Shown here piece after piece: positions 24,448 to 33,715 of a stretch of 64,000 nt of DNA. A model generated the notes under the pieces. It did no database searches. It saw only the letters and a program-made list of their open reading frames with translations, and had not been told where the DNA came from. How positions within the stretch are numbered: position 1 is the stretch's first letter; each line of letters starts with the position of its first letter. Location: contig CALUNA010000015.1 in NCBI GenBank assembly GCA_944321895.1, forward strand, positions 1 through 64,000, given 5' to 3'. The translations under genes and the position numbers were made by a program. Source of the DNA: an uncultured Bacteroidales bacterium (GTDB lineage Bacteria; Bacteroidota; Bacteroidia; Bacteroidales; Paludibacteraceae).

Positions 24448-27051
24448 ATGACTTCGCAGGAAATTCGTCAATCCTTTTTGGATTTTTTCGCTTCCAAAGG
24501 CCATAAGATAGTGCCTTCCGCTCCCATGGTAATCAAAGATGATCCGACGCTCATGTTTACCAACGCGGGCATGAACCAGTTTAAAAATATCATCTTGGGT
24601 AACGACCCGATTACGTTTTCGCGGGCGGCCGATTCACAGAAATGCCTGCGCGTGAGCGGCAAGCACAACGATTTGGAAGAGGTCGGGCATGACACCTACC
24701 ACCACACCATGTTCGAGATGCTCGGCAACTGGTCGTTCGGCGACTATTTCAAGAAAGAAGCCATCGCATTTGCGTGGGAATACCTGACTGAGGTGTTGAA
24801 GCTGGACAAAGACCGCCTGTACGTGACTGTTTTTGAAGGCTCGCCGGCCGAAGGCCTGGAACGTGACAGCGAGGCGGCCGGTTTCTGGGCGGAACATATC
24901 GCACCGGAACGCATTATCAACGGCGACAAACACGACAATTTCTGGGAAATGGGCGACACGGGACCGTGCGGCCCTTGTTCCGAAATACATATCGATTTGC
25001 GTAGCGACGAAGAACGCAACCGTATCAGCGGGAAAGATTTGGTGAACCACGACCACCCGCAGGTGATTGAAATCTGGAACCTGGTGTTCATGCAGTACAA
25101 CCGCAAGGCCGATGGCTCCCTCGAACCGCTTCCAAACAAGGTTATCGATACGGGAATGGGCTTTGAACGCCTCTGCGTGGCCATGCAGGGCAAACAGAGC
25201 AACTACGACACGGATGTTTTCCAGCCCATGTTGCGCCGCATAGGCGAAATTTGCGGTTGCACCTACGGCGAGAAGAAAGAAACCGATGTGGCCATGCGTG
25301 TGGTTGCCGACCATATACGCACCATTGCGTTTGCCATAACTGACGGCCAGTTGCCCGGAAACGCCAAGGCCGGTTACGTTATCCGACGTATCTTGCGGCG
25401 TGCCGTCCGTTACGGTTACACCTTCCTCGGACAGCGCTCGGCCTTCATGTACAAGCTGATTCCGCAATTGGTTGCCGACATGGGTACGGCCTATCCGGAA
25501 CTGAAAACACAGCAAAGCCTGATTGAAAAAGTTATCAAGGAAGAGGAAGATGCTTTCCTGCGAACGTTGGAAACGGGCATACGCTTGCTCGACAAGGTGA
25601 TGGACGACACGAAAAAAGCCGGCAAGACGGAAATTTCCGGCAAGGATGCCTTCACGCTGTACGACACTTTCGGATTCCCGCTCGATTTGACCGAGCTTAT
25701 TTTGCGCGAGAACGGTTTTACGGCCAATGCCGCCGAGTTCGATGTGGAAATGCAGAAGCAGAAGGAGCGCGCCCGCAATGCCGCTGCCGTTGAAACCGGC
25801 GACTGGGTTACGCTGAAAGAGGGTGAATGCGAATTTGTCGGATACGACAGCACCGAATGCGATACGGAAATCCTGCGTTACCGGAAAGTGAAGCAGAAAA
25901 ACCGCGAATTCTATCAGATTGTCCTGTCACGCACGCCGTTTTATGCCGAAATGGGCGGACAAGTCGGCGACAGCGGCTGGCTGGGCAATGTGGAAGTGCT
26001 GGACACCAAGCGCGAAAACAACCTTGCCGTGCATATCTGCAACGAGTTGCCGGTCGGTGCGGAAGGCGTCCTGAAAGCCAGAATCAATGTGGAAAAACGC
26101 CAGGCCACGGCCTGCAACCACTCTGCAACGCACCTGCTCCACGAAGCCTTGCGCGAGGTCCTGGGCACGCATGTGGAGCAGAAAGGCTCGTTTGTGTCGC
26201 CGGATGCGCTGCGCTTCGACTTCAGCCACTTCCAGAAAGTAACCGATGAGGAAATACGCAAGGTGGAGAAAATAGCCAACCGGAAAATCCGCGCCAACTA
26301 TGCGCTTGACGAGCACCGCAATGTGCCGATAGCCGAGGCGAAGACCATGGGTGCGATGGCGCTGTTCGGCGAAAAATACGGCGACCGCGTGCGTGTGATA
26401 CGTTTTGGCAGTTCGGTGGAACTGTGCGGCGGAACGCACGTAAAGGCAACCGGCGAGATAGGATTGGTGCGTATCGTGAACGAAAGTTCCGTGGCGGCCG
26501 GCATACGCCGTATCGAGGCGGTAACGGCCGAAGCAGCCGAAAATATGCTCTATTTGCAGCAGGATATGCTGAACGAGGCGCGCGGCATTTTCAATAATTG
26601 CCCGAACCTGGCGACAGCCATCAAAAAGGCTCTGGACGAAAACAGCGAGCTGAAAAAGCAGGTGGAAGATTTCATGCACGAGAAAGCGCAGGTGTTGCGC
26701 GATCAACTGCTGGAACGTGCCCGCATGGTGGGCGATGTCAAGGTGGTGCAGTTCCACGGCGAACTGCTGCCCGAAATGATACGTTCCATGGTGCCATACT
26801 TCCGCGGCAAATTCGCGGATGTCAAGTTCATGTTCGTGGCCGGAACCATCCATCAGGGAAAGCCGACGCTGACCGTATTCCTGAGCCAGCCCATGGTGGA
26901 CGAGGGCTACAACGCAAGCCAGATTGTCCGCGAAGCGGCCAAGGCCATACAGGGCGGTGGCGGTGGACAGCCGTTCATGGCCACGGCCGGAGGCAAAAAC
27001 GTCGATGGACTGGAAGAAGCCATAGAAAAGGTTATTGCGGCCATACATTGA
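24448..27051 (+). CDS. alaS: Alanyl-tRNA synthetase
   Basis: 867 residues from [10 protein letters not shown], the standard N-terminus of the family; ATG 24442 is two codons upstream. It charges tRNA-Ala in the cytoplasm. The class II catalytic domain covers about residues 1-240, with motif 1 ([10 protein letters not shown]) and motif 2 ([16 protein letters not shown]). It is followed by the tRNA-recognition domain, the editing domain with zinc-type motifs NHSATHLLH and CGGTH, and a C-terminal DHHA1/C-Ala domain with [14 protein letters not shown]. Length is normal and all editing residues are present. It ends at a strong terminator and has a hairpin leader suggesting regulated expression. 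Confidence 0.97.
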   Translation: MTSQEIRQSFLDFFASKGHKIVPSAPMVIKDDPTLMFTNAGMNQFKNIILGNDPITFSRAADSQKCLRVSGKHNDLEEVGHDTYHHTMFEMLGNWSFGDYFKKEAIAFAWEYLTEVLKLDKDRLYVTVFEGSPAEGLERDSEAAGFWAEHIAPERIINGDKHDNFWEMGDTGPCGPCSEIHIDLRSDEERNRISGKDLVNHDHPQVIEIWNLVFMQYNRKADGSLEPLPNKVIDTGMGFERLCVAMQGKQSNYDTDVFQPMLRRIGEICGCTYGEKKETDVAMRVVADHIRTIAFAITDGQLPGNAKAGYVIRRILRRAVRYGYTFLGQRSAFMYKLIPQLVADMGTAYPELKTQQSLIEKVIKEEEDAFLRTLETGIRLLDKVMDDTKKAGKTEISGKDAFTLYDTFGFPLDLTELILRENGFTANAAEFDVEMQKQKERARNAAAVETGDWVTLKEGECEFVGYDSTECDTEILRYRKVKQKNREFYQIVLSRTPFYAEMGGQVGDSGWLGNVEVLDTKRENNLAVHICNELPVGAEGVLKARINVEKRQATACNHSATHLLHEALREVLGTHVEQKGSFVSPDALRFDFSHFQKVTDEEIRKVEKIANRKIRANYALDEHRNVPIAEAKTMGAMALFGEKYGDRVRVIRFGSSVELCGGTHVKATGEIGLVRIVNESSVAAGIRRIEAVTAEAAENMLYLQQDMLNEARGIFNNCPNLATAIKKALDENSELKKQVEDFMHEKAQVLRDQLLERARMVGDVKVVQFHGELLPEMIRSMVPYFRGKFADVKFMFVAGTIHQGKPTLTVFLSQPMVDEGYNASQIVREAAKAIQGGGGGQPFMATAGGKNVDGLEEAIEKVIAAIH

Positions 27052-27070
27052 TGAAACGCTCAAGAACAGA

Positions 27071-27106
27071 AAGCCGGCTACCTGTGAAAAGGCGGCCGGC
27101 TTTTTT
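27071..27106 (+). terminator. Rho-independent terminator of alaS
   Basis: GCCGGC (27073-27078) pairs with GCCGGC (27095-27100), with AA/TT at the base, followed by six T, just after the alaS stop. Confidence 0.85.
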
Positions 27107-27164
27107 CGTGGGTTTTATTGTTTCTATAATAACAAGTATTTTGGTGAGTTAGGCGATGTCATAT

Positions 27165-27194
27165 AAAAAGAGGGATATTCTTAAAATATCCCTC
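27165..27194 (-). terminator. Terminator of the DUF3825 gene
   Basis: GAGGGATAT (27170-27178) pairs with ATATCCCTC (27186-27194). Read on the minus strand, the stem is followed by a T-run. The 138 bp between it and the stop codon at 27332 are AT-rich, with nothing else recognised. Confidence 0.7.
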
Positions 27195-27331
27195 ACTATA
27201 ATCAAACTTTAAATCTTTCTTTTAAACCTATCTTCTTTTTTTTCGTTATCAAAACTATTTTCTATTCAAACGATATTATCATCTAATTTTTTCGCAAAAG
27301 TAATTCAACTTTTTTACGCATGCAATTTTTT

Positions 27332-28075
27332 TTATACTTTTAACCATTCATCGTCTGGTTTTGCTATTAATCTTGCATTATTTATAGCCATATCTAATGT
27401 TAGGCATGTTGATGCTCTGTATACTCCATTTTCTTTTTCTATGACAAGAGCTAAATCAGCCGTGGCTTTAGATGTTAAACATAACGGCAATAGTAATTGT
27501 AATCGTCCGTCATAATATTGTGGAACCGCTGTTTTGTAATTTCGCCTAATTCTCCTTATGGCATCATTAATCGTACCTTGTAGCAATACGCCTAATTGAT
27601 ATTTGTCCATAGACTGTAATGCAGTAGGAAATCTTGTTATATTATCGTCTATAATGTGATTGACATTAGGGCGTAATTCCAATTTTGTGTCATATATTAG
27701 ATCTGCTGAGTTTTCAAAATAATTTGCGTTGTCTGGTAAACTAGTGAATTTCATTAGATCTCTATCACTTGCTTTTCTCCAACCTAAGAAAAACCATTGG
27801 ATAGAACCTGGTCTTCTGTTTTTTTGGCACAAAGCGAATATTTCTTCTTGGTAATCTGTAACTAATCCTGTATTAAAAACAGAGTAACCATTTTGTTCTA
27901 ACACTTTGTTCTCTTCATGGACTTTTATGAAAGTATGTTTAATGTAATTTTCCAAGATAGGATTTTTGCCTATAGGATTTTTCTTATAATCCCAATCTTC
28001 TTTCATTGCCATAGATTTTAATTCTTCTATGGAACCATGAAAGTCTGTAAACCATGCGTATTCAAAAAGTTTCAT
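27332..28075 (-). CDS. DUF3825 domain-containing protein, function unknown
   Basis: 247 residues with no signal peptide or membrane helix. It matches my recollection of DUF3825: an N-terminal LFEYAW segment, WDYKKNPIGKNPILENYI near residue 30-47, FNTGL at about 66, and the HIID(D)N-x-RFP block near 140. DUF3825 proteins occur with nucleotide or RNA-related and conflict-system domains, but their activity is not established. The gene has much lower GC than alaS and purT around it, its own promoter element and terminator, and no partner genes. That looks like an acquired single-gene cargo. I assign no function. Confidence 0.65.
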   Translation of the reverse strand: MKLFEYAWFTDFHGSIEELKSMAMKEDWDYKKNPIGKNPILENYIKHTFIKVHEENKVLEQNGYSVFNTGLVTDYQEEIFALCQKNRRPGSIQWFFLGWRKASDRDLMKFTSLPDNANYFENSADLIYDTKLELRPNVNHIIDDNITRFPTALQSMDKYQLGVLLQGTINDAIRRIRRNYKTAVPQYYDGRLQLLLPLCLTSKATADLALVIEKENGVYRASTCLTLDMAINNARLIAKPDDEWLKV

Positions 28076-28091
28076 AACTCAAATTTTCCAA

Positions 28092-28099
28092 CAAATATA
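28092..28099 (-). promoter_or_regulatory. -7 element of the DUF3825 gene
   Basis: TATATTTG on the minus strand, 17 bp before the start codon at 28075, in a very AT-rich stretch, so chance occurrence is plausible. Confidence 0.4.
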
Positions 28100-28225
28100 G
28101 AGAATTGATTAGTACTATAGAATTTATTTAAAATATAATTGTTTGTATAAACATAAATAAAGTTTTTTTTGCAAGTATGATGTCTAATTATTTGTATTTA
28201 TATAAAAGTGGTTTTTGATGGGACA

Positions 28226-28256
28226 TTGGAATCTCGGGGGAAATATCGTATCTTTG
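28226..28256 (+). promoter_or_regulatory. Promoter of purT-gldB
   Basis: TTGG (28226-28229), 19 bp, then TATCTTTG (28249-28256), 38 bp before the purT ATG at 28294. Confidence 0.6.
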
Positions 28257-28293
28257 TGCCGCTATATTTTCAATTTCATTCATCTAAAATTTT

Positions 28294-29484
28294 ATGGTAA
28301 AGATAGGTTCGGTTATGACATCCGTCGGCAAGAAGGCCTTGTTGTGCGGAAGCGGCGAGTTGGGAAAGGAAGTCGCCCTGGAGTTGCAGCGTTATGGTGT
28401 GGAAGTGGTTGCGTTGGACAAGTACCCCAATGCGCCGGCCATGCAGGTTGCTCATCGCAGCTATGTGCTGTCCATGCTTGACGGCAAGCGTCTGCGCGAA
28501 ATCATAGAACAGGAAAAGCCCGATCATATTATTCCGGAGGTGGAAGCCATTGCCACCGATACGCTGGTTGAACTGGAAAAGGAAGGCTACCACGTTACGC
28601 CGACCGCGCGTGCGGCTTATCTGACCATGAACCGCGAAGGCATACGCCGCCTGGCGGCCGAGACCCTGGGCTTGCGCACATCGCCCTACCGCTTTGCTTC
28701 CAACGAGGAGGAATTCCGGCAGGCCGTTGCCGAGATAGGTATGCCCTGCGTGGTCAAACCCATCATGAGCTCGTCCGGGCACGGACAGAGCGTCATTCGT
28801 TCGGCTGCCGATGTGCAACATGCGTGGCAGTATGCGCAGGAGGGCGGACGCGCCGGTGCGGGACGTGTCATTGTGGAGGGCTTCGTGAAGTTCGACTACG
28901 AAATAACGCTGCTGACCGTACGTCATTCCGGCGGTACAACCTTCCTGGCACCGATAGGACATATCCAGGTCGATGGCGACTACCGCGAGTCGTGGCAGCC
29001 GCAGGCCATGAGCGAGAAAGCCTTGCATTCCGCGCAGGACATGGCGCGCAAGATTACCGACGCCCTCGGCGGATACGGTATCTTCGGCGTGGAGATGTTC
29101 GTGTGCGGCGATGAAGTGCTTTTCAGCGAGGTTTCACCGCGCCCGCACGACACCGGCATGGTAACCATGATTTCGCAGGACCTCAGCGAGTTTGCCCTGC
29201 ATGCCCGCGCGTTGCTCGGATTGCCGGTGCCTGCCGTGCGTCTGTACGCGCCTTCGGCATCGCGCGCCGTGGTGGTGGAAGGCGACAGCGACAAGGTCGT
29301 GTTCGGCAACCTGGACAAGGTGCTGGAAGAAGAAGGCGTGCAGATACGCATTTTCGGCAAGCCCGAAGTGGTCGGGCACCGGCGCATGGGCGTCATTCTG
29401 GCCACGGCCGACACGGTGGAGGAAGCGCGTGCAAAAGCTGACCGCGCATACAGGAAACTGACCGTGGAAGTGTTGCCGCGTTAA
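28294..29484 (+). CDS. purT: Formate-dependent phosphoribosylglycinamide formyltransferase
   Basis: 396 residues. An ATP-grasp enzyme that makes formyl-GAR from GAR, formate and ATP in purine synthesis, bypassing folate-dependent PurN. The N-terminal nucleotide/GAR-binding domain has [17 protein letters not shown] near residue 16-32. The ATP-grasp core follows, with [12 protein letters not shown] near residue 153 and the metal-binding [15 protein letters not shown] block near residue 276. Length is normal for the family. It is followed 19-25 bp later by gldB and is probably co-transcribed. No other purine genes are in the window. Confidence 0.96.
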   Translation: MVKIGSVMTSVGKKALLCGSGELGKEVALELQRYGVEVVALDKYPNAPAMQVAHRSYVLSMLDGKRLREIIEQEKPDHIIPEVEAIATDTLVELEKEGYHVTPTARAAYLTMNREGIRRLAAETLGLRTSPYRFASNEEEFRQAVAEIGMPCVVKPIMSSSGHGQSVIRSAADVQHAWQYAQEGGRAGAGRVIVEGFVKFDYEITLLTVRHSGGTTFLAPIGHIQVDGDYRESWQPQAMSEKALHSAQDMARKITDALGGYGIFGVEMFVCGDEVLFSEVSPRPHDTGMVTMISQDLSEFALHARALLGLPVPAVRLYAPSASRAVVVEGDSDKVVFGNLDKVLEEEGVQIRIFGKPEVVGHRRMGVILATADTVEEARAKADRAYRKLTVEVLPR

Positions 29485-29509
29485 TCAAAAACCCGTAAAA
29501 AGCATGTTT

Positions 29510-30517
29510 ATGAAATACAGCCATTTTTTTTGTGGGCTTTTCCTGCTCCTGTGCGCCGCATCGTGCGGTAACGGATCGCGCCGTTACTTTGAGCATGACC
29601 CGGAGCCGTTGCCGGTATCCATTGGGCGGTTCGACCGGCAGTTCCTGGCCGTGGATACGGCCGACATGCGTACATCCATCCGCGGGCTGTACCGCGATTT
29701 TCCGGGCTTCATGCCCTTCTTTGTGGAGGAAGTGTTGGGCGCGCCCACGTCCGACACGGTTTATCTGGAAGAATCGTTGCGCGGCTTCTTTGCCGATACG
29801 ATGTTTGCCGAGGTGAACCGCCGCGTGCTGGAAACCTTTGCCGACGTGTCGCCGCTGGAATGCAGCATCGGGGCGGCATTCGCGCGCCTGCGCACATTCT
29901 ATCCCGATACGGAAGTTCCTGACATTTATTTTTTCGTTTCCGGCTTCAACAACTCGTTCCTGATGCTGCCCGATGCGATGGCTGTCGGTGTCGATATGTA
30001 TCTGGGCAACGATTACCCGTACTATGAGCAGGTGGTTTACAACTACATGCGCTACACCATGCGCCCCGAATGTATTCCGGTCGATGTGGTGTCGGCCTAC
30101 ATGTTCCGCCGTTTCGGCTTCGACATGGAGCAGAACCGCCTGCTGGAAAACATGATTTACCGCGGCCGGTTGATGTACGTGGTATCCGTGCTGTTCCCCG
30201 ACGAGAAACCCTCGGAGGTGATGGGCTATACGCCCGAACAATGGCAGTGGTGCGTGGACAACGAGCGCGCCATCTGGGCTACGCTGCTCGATAACCGCGA
30301 TTTGTTCAAGTCCGACGGCATGACCATGACCAAGTACCTGAACGATGCCCCGTTCACGGCACCCATATCCCAGGAATCGCCGGGACGGCTCGGCACGTGG
30401 CTGGGCTGGCGCATAACGCAAAGCTATATGGAAAACAATCCGGATGTGAGTGTGCCGGAACTGCTGGCCGAGCGCAACGCGCAGAAACTGCTGGAACAAT
30501 CCAAATACAAACCTTGA
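29510..30517 (+). CDS. gldB: GldB-family gliding-motility-type lipoprotein
   Basis: 335 residues from MKYSHFF; a start at 29504 adds two residues. The lipoprotein signal ends at Cys19 (lipobox CAASC). The mature part begins GNGSRRYFEHDPE and carries the GldB-type blocks IGRFDRQFLAVD and FVSGFNNSFLMLPDAMAVGVDMYLG (shown here only as the opening and closing words of one conserved region). In gliding flavobacteria GldB is needed for motility. In Bacteroidales, which do not glide, the protein is kept with unknown envelope function. A terminator follows 12 bp after the stop. Confidence 0.82.
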   Translation: MKYSHFFCGLFLLLCAASCGNGSRRYFEHDPEPLPVSIGRFDRQFLAVDTADMRTSIRGLYRDFPGFMPFFVEEVLGAPTSDTVYLEESLRGFFADTMFAEVNRRVLETFADVSPLECSIGAAFARLRTFYPDTEVPDIYFFVSGFNNSFLMLPDAMAVGVDMYLGNDYPYYEQVVYNYMRYTMRPECIPVDVVSAYMFRRFGFDMEQNRLLENMIYRGRLMYVVSVLFPDEKPSEVMGYTPEQWQWCVDNERAIWATLLDNRDLFKSDGMTMTKYLNDAPFTAPISQESPGRLGTWLGWRITQSYMENNPDVSVPELLAERNAQKLLEQSKYKP

Positions 30518-30529
30518 AAGAGCAGGGAA

Positions 30530-30555
30530 GGGGGACGTGGGCGTCCCCCTTTTTT
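30530..30555 (+). terminator. Terminator of purT-gldB
   Basis: GGGGGACG (30530-30537), TGGG loop, CGTCCCCC (30542-30549), then six T. The rest of the gap up to 30741 holds no clear gene. Confidence 0.9.
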
Positions 30556-30741
30556 GTACCATGCCTATACTTCCCTGGAAAGGATCCACCGGTATCCGGC
30601 TGAAGTTGTTGTACACGTATTTTTGCTCCGTCGGTTAGTGGTTGGAGCCGTCAATCAGATTTTTTTTCTGTAGTTTTGTTACGTTATCCCGCACCAAGTG
30701 GAATATACAGACGAGTTGTACGCGCTCGTTTTCGCTGGCGC

Positions 30742-31608
30742 TCAGTTGACGGACCTGATTTTGAAGCCGATGTTTCGGAGCAGGTGTATCAGGCCCTTGT
30801 CGCCGCCCAGATATACGGCGTCGAGCACAATGAAATTGCCGGGTGTTTGCAGCAACAAGGTCAGCTGGTCGGCCCATGCAATGTTTCGTGCAGCGTAAAT
30901 TTTGTAGTCGGAATAGGAAATAGTGGTCTGGTTGTCTGGCATTTGCACCTGGTAGCTTATTTCGGAGAGGTGTCCGTTCTTGTACAGGGCGAGCAGTGCT
31001 TTTGCCTGCCTGATTTCCCGTTCGGGGTATTTGACGAGGTTCAGCAACTCCTGTGCCTGCCATTCCAGTGGTTCGTGGTCGAACAGGGCGTAGATGCTTT
31101 CCTTGGTGTTGTTCAGTCCTATGATTTGCTTTCCTTGTTCGGCCGCGATGGCTTGAAAGAAAATCTCCGAGCTGCGGTTTTCATCATATCCGAGCCATGT
31201 TCTGTACAGTTCGGTTTTGTACAGTTCGGTGATGTAGGCCGGTTTGAGTCGGTCCAGTAGTTTGAGCGACATTTTGGTCGCCGTTGTCAGGGCCTGGTCT
31301 ATGCGTTCGTATTCATCTTTTGTGTAGAAGGAGTGCAGCAGTGTGGAGTCTGGTAGCAGGGCCGCCTGTGCGAGAACCTTTTGTACGTCAGCGCTGTTGA
31401 GCGCCATTTCGGTGATGACGGTAGGGCATTCGTTGAAGACCTTGAACAGTTGCGGCACGGTGTCCAGGAACGATATGTTGCAGAGCTTGTTGGTGGCGAA
31501 GATGTATGACTTTCCTTTTATTCCTTTTCCGGTGATTTGGTAGAGCAACTGTGCGTTTGCGTGGCACAGGCAGCACATTATGGCAGTAATCATCCAGAGG
31601 CGTTTCAT
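30742..31608 (-). CDS. TraB/GumN-like protein lacking the usual histidine motifs
   Basis: 288 residues with a signal peptide (cut near ANA-QL), so periplasmic or surface. The fold pattern of the TraB/GumN family (Tiki-type putative metalloproteases) is visible: an N-terminal strand YIFATNKL, the conserved Glu67 in VITEMAL, and a C-terminal strand-loop of the form (V/A)xYLGGxxGLIHLLRxxGF. The family GxxH motif is replaced by FATNK. The C-terminal GxxHLxG motif reads AVYLGG, with Tyr in place of His. The protein may therefore be catalytically dead or use a different site. It is 14 bp downstream of the TPR gene and probably the last gene of that operon. Confidence 0.72.
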   Translation of the reverse strand: MKRLWMITAIMCCLCHANAQLLYQITGKGIKGKSYIFATNKLCNISFLDTVPQLFKVFNECPTVITEMALNSADVQKVLAQAALLPDSTLLHSFYTKDEYERIDQALTTATKMSLKLLDRLKPAYITELYKTELYRTWLGYDENRSSEIFFQAIAAEQGKQIIGLNNTKESIYALFDHEPLEWQAQELLNLVKYPEREIRQAKALLALYKNGHLSEISYQVQMPDNQTTISYSDYKIYAARNIAWADQLTLLLQTPGNFIVLDAVYLGGDKGLIHLLRNIGFKIRSVN

Positions 31609-31622
31609 AATCAGGTTTTATT

Positions 31623-33695
31623 TTATTTCAGTCTTGTAATCAGGTTGTATGCCTGGTATATACCGGTTTCGCCGGCCTTGCTGAGGTCTTTGATGCCGTT
31701 GTCCACATCATCGATGAATATGCGTGTCAGCCCGCGGTTGAAGTATGCTTCCGCAAAGTCGGGGTCGGTTTCAATGGCTTTGGTGTAGTGGTTTATGGCA
31801 GCCTTGAAGTCTTTTTGCGTGCAAAGGATATTTGCTTTGTTGTACCATGCATACTGGAAGTCGGGTTGCAGTTCCGTGACCTTGTCGTAGTCGCGCATAA
31901 TCATTTCGAATTCGAACTTGTATCTGTTTTCCGCGCTTATTTGCGTGGTCCGGTCCGTTCCGAACAGCACTTTGCCCTGTTTCTGGTATTCTATTTCGCT
32001 TGCTGCGGACACATCGTTGGTGTTGCTGATATATTCCAGCAGTTTGTAGCGTATGTTCGCGCGGCAGAAGTAGGCCAGCATGAAGTCCTGTTTGAGGCTG
32101 ATGGCCTTGTTCAGGTCGTCTATGGCACTGTTGAAATCCTGTACGAGTGCAAATTCGATGGCGCGTGCGAAATAGAGGTCGGCGTTGTCCGGTTCGGCAT
32201 CTATCCGTGCGGAATAGCGGTCTATCAAATCGAAGTGGCGGCTTATCATTTCTGCCGTGAGGGATATTTCCTGGCAGGTTATTTTGATATTTGCCGGCAG
32301 GATGCCTTTTTTATTGTATGTTTCGATGGCAGGATGATAATAGTTGGTCTGCCTTATGTCGTTGGCTTTTGTGTAATAGGTCAGCACCATGTTCGGCTGA
32401 TTGACGACGTCGGCGTATTTTTTCTGTATGTTGCCTCTCAGTTCGCTGTCGAATTCGGTGTCCTCGATTGGTTCCTGCAGGTTTTGTGCCGCCCGGTTGC
32501 TGAATTCCTTGCGCCGGTCCTTGTTTCCCGGCTGGTTCTGTGCTATCTTCACATCGGTATTGATGGTGGATGCCTGCTGTTGCCGTTGCAGGTTTTCTTT
32601 GTTCTGTTCCAGCTCGTAAGCGGTTTTCCTGTATGCAAAAGCTTCTTTTGTATTTCCCAGCGACATGCAGGCCTGTGCAGCCAGGTAGTAGCCGGGCAGG
32701 AAGTATGGATAACGCCCGATCAGTTTGTCAAAGTCGTCGCGCGCCTCCTGCCAGCGTTGCAGTTGCAGGTTTACGATGCCGCGGTGGTAATAGGTTTCCA
32801 TGTTGTCCGGTTCCAGTTCGATGGCTGTGTTGAAGTCCTCCCAGGCGTTGTTATAGTCTCCCACTTCGTTACGGAGCAACCCGCGGTTATAGTAGCATTG
32901 TGCGTTTTTCGGATCGAGTTCCACGGCTTTGTCATAGTCGGCCAGCGCGCCGCGGTAATTGTGCAGCTTGTAGTATAGTACGCCGCGGTTGATATAGTCT
33001 CCCGGCCATTTGGAACCCAAGTTGATGGAGCGTGAAAGGTCTTCCAGTGCTCCCTGGGTGTCGTCCGTAGCCATTTTCAGGTAGCCGCGTGCGCTCCAGC
33101 CCACGGGGTTGCGCGGGTCGTACTTGACAACGTTGTCGAAACTTTGCATGGCTGTGACAGTGTCCTTGTTCGACAGGGAAATACGTCCTTTTTCAAAGTG
33201 CAGAATGGCCGATTTGGGCTCTTTGGTCAGCAGAAAGTCAATGTCCTGCAGGGCTTCATCGTAGCGTTCCAGGCGTTCATAGGCATCAGCCCGCAGTATC
33301 ATGTATATTTTATTTTCCGGAGCGAATCTCAGAGCCTGTGTAAAATCGTCTGCGGCTTTTTCATATTTGCCCTGTTGCAGGTACACATAGCCTCGTGTGT
33401 AGTACGCTCCGGGCAGGAACGGGTTGCGTTTCAGTGCTTCCGAGCAGTCATATTCCGCTCCGGTGTAGTCGCCGAGTTGTGTTTTCGCTATGGCGCGGTA
33501 CATGTATGGTTCAGCCAGGTAGGATTTTGTTTTGATTACCTGGTTGAAATATTGGATGGAGAGCACGTAGTCCTCAAAATAGAGCGCGTTTCGGCCTATG
33601 GCGGTTATGCGGTCCGTATTCAGTTGTGCATGGAGGCAACAACAAATGCTCCATGCACATAAGAGTAGGCTGTATTTTAGGAATTTCCTGTGCAA
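31623..33695 (-). CDS. Secreted tetratricopeptide-repeat protein
   Basis: 690 residues with a signal peptide (residues about 1-23, LHAQ). At least ten TPR units occur. The clearest are near residues 30-320 (PYMYRAIAKTQLGDY, AYYTRGYVYLQQGKY, GDYINRGVLYYKLHNY, CYYNRGLLRNEVGDY, TYYHRGIVNLQLQRW) and again after about 480 (DLYFARAIEFALVQDF, EAYFNRGLTRIFID). A Gln/Asn-rich linker separates the two arrays. It is a periplasmic or outer-membrane scaffold. It sits 20 bp downstream of a class A penicillin-binding protein, which suggests a cell-wall assembly role, but partners cannot be told from sequence. Confidence 0.85.
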   Translation of the reverse strand: MHRKFLKYSLLLCAWSICCCLHAQLNTDRITAIGRNALYFEDYVLSIQYFNQVIKTKSYLAEPYMYRAIAKTQLGDYTGAEYDCSEALKRNPFLPGAYYTRGYVYLQQGKYEKAADDFTQALRFAPENKIYMILRADAYERLERYDEALQDIDFLLTKEPKSAILHFEKGRISLSNKDTVTAMQSFDNVVKYDPRNPVGWSARGYLKMATDDTQGALEDLSRSINLGSKWPGDYINRGVLYYKLHNYRGALADYDKAVELDPKNAQCYYNRGLLRNEVGDYNNAWEDFNTAIELEPDNMETYYHRGIVNLQLQRWQEARDDFDKLIGRYPYFLPGYYLAAQACMSLGNTKEAFAYRKTAYELEQNKENLQRQQQASTINTDVKIAQNQPGNKDRRKEFSNRAAQNLQEPIEDTEFDSELRGNIQKKYADVVNQPNMVLTYYTKANDIRQTNYYHPAIETYNKKGILPANIKITCQEISLTAEMISRHFDLIDRYSARIDAEPDNADLYFARAIEFALVQDFNSAIDDLNKAISLKQDFMLAYFCRANIRYKLLEYISNTNDVSAASEIEYQKQGKVLFGTDRTTQISAENRYKFEFEMIMRDYDKVTELQPDFQYAWYNKANILCTQKDFKAAINHYTKAIETDPDFAEAYFNRGLTRIFIDDVDNGIKDLSKAGETGIYQAYNLITRLK

Positions 33696-33715
33696 TGCGT
33701 TTTGGTTTTTGGTGA

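Noticed and set aside
25927-27063. A 378-codon open frame antisense to alaS
   Set aside because: It mirrors the codon pattern of alaS, has no recognisable motif, and the alaS editing domain encoded opposite is intact.
29393-30616. A 407-codon open frame antisense to gldB
   Set aside because: Rich in His, Arg and Gln with no domain, and fully covered by a convincing lipoprotein gene. The high local GC leaves the reverse frame open by chance.
31788-32978. A 396-codon plus-strand frame opposite the TPR gene
   Set aside because: Composition (Val, Phe, Cys-rich) is that of a shadow. The minus-strand frame has a signal peptide and regular TPRs.
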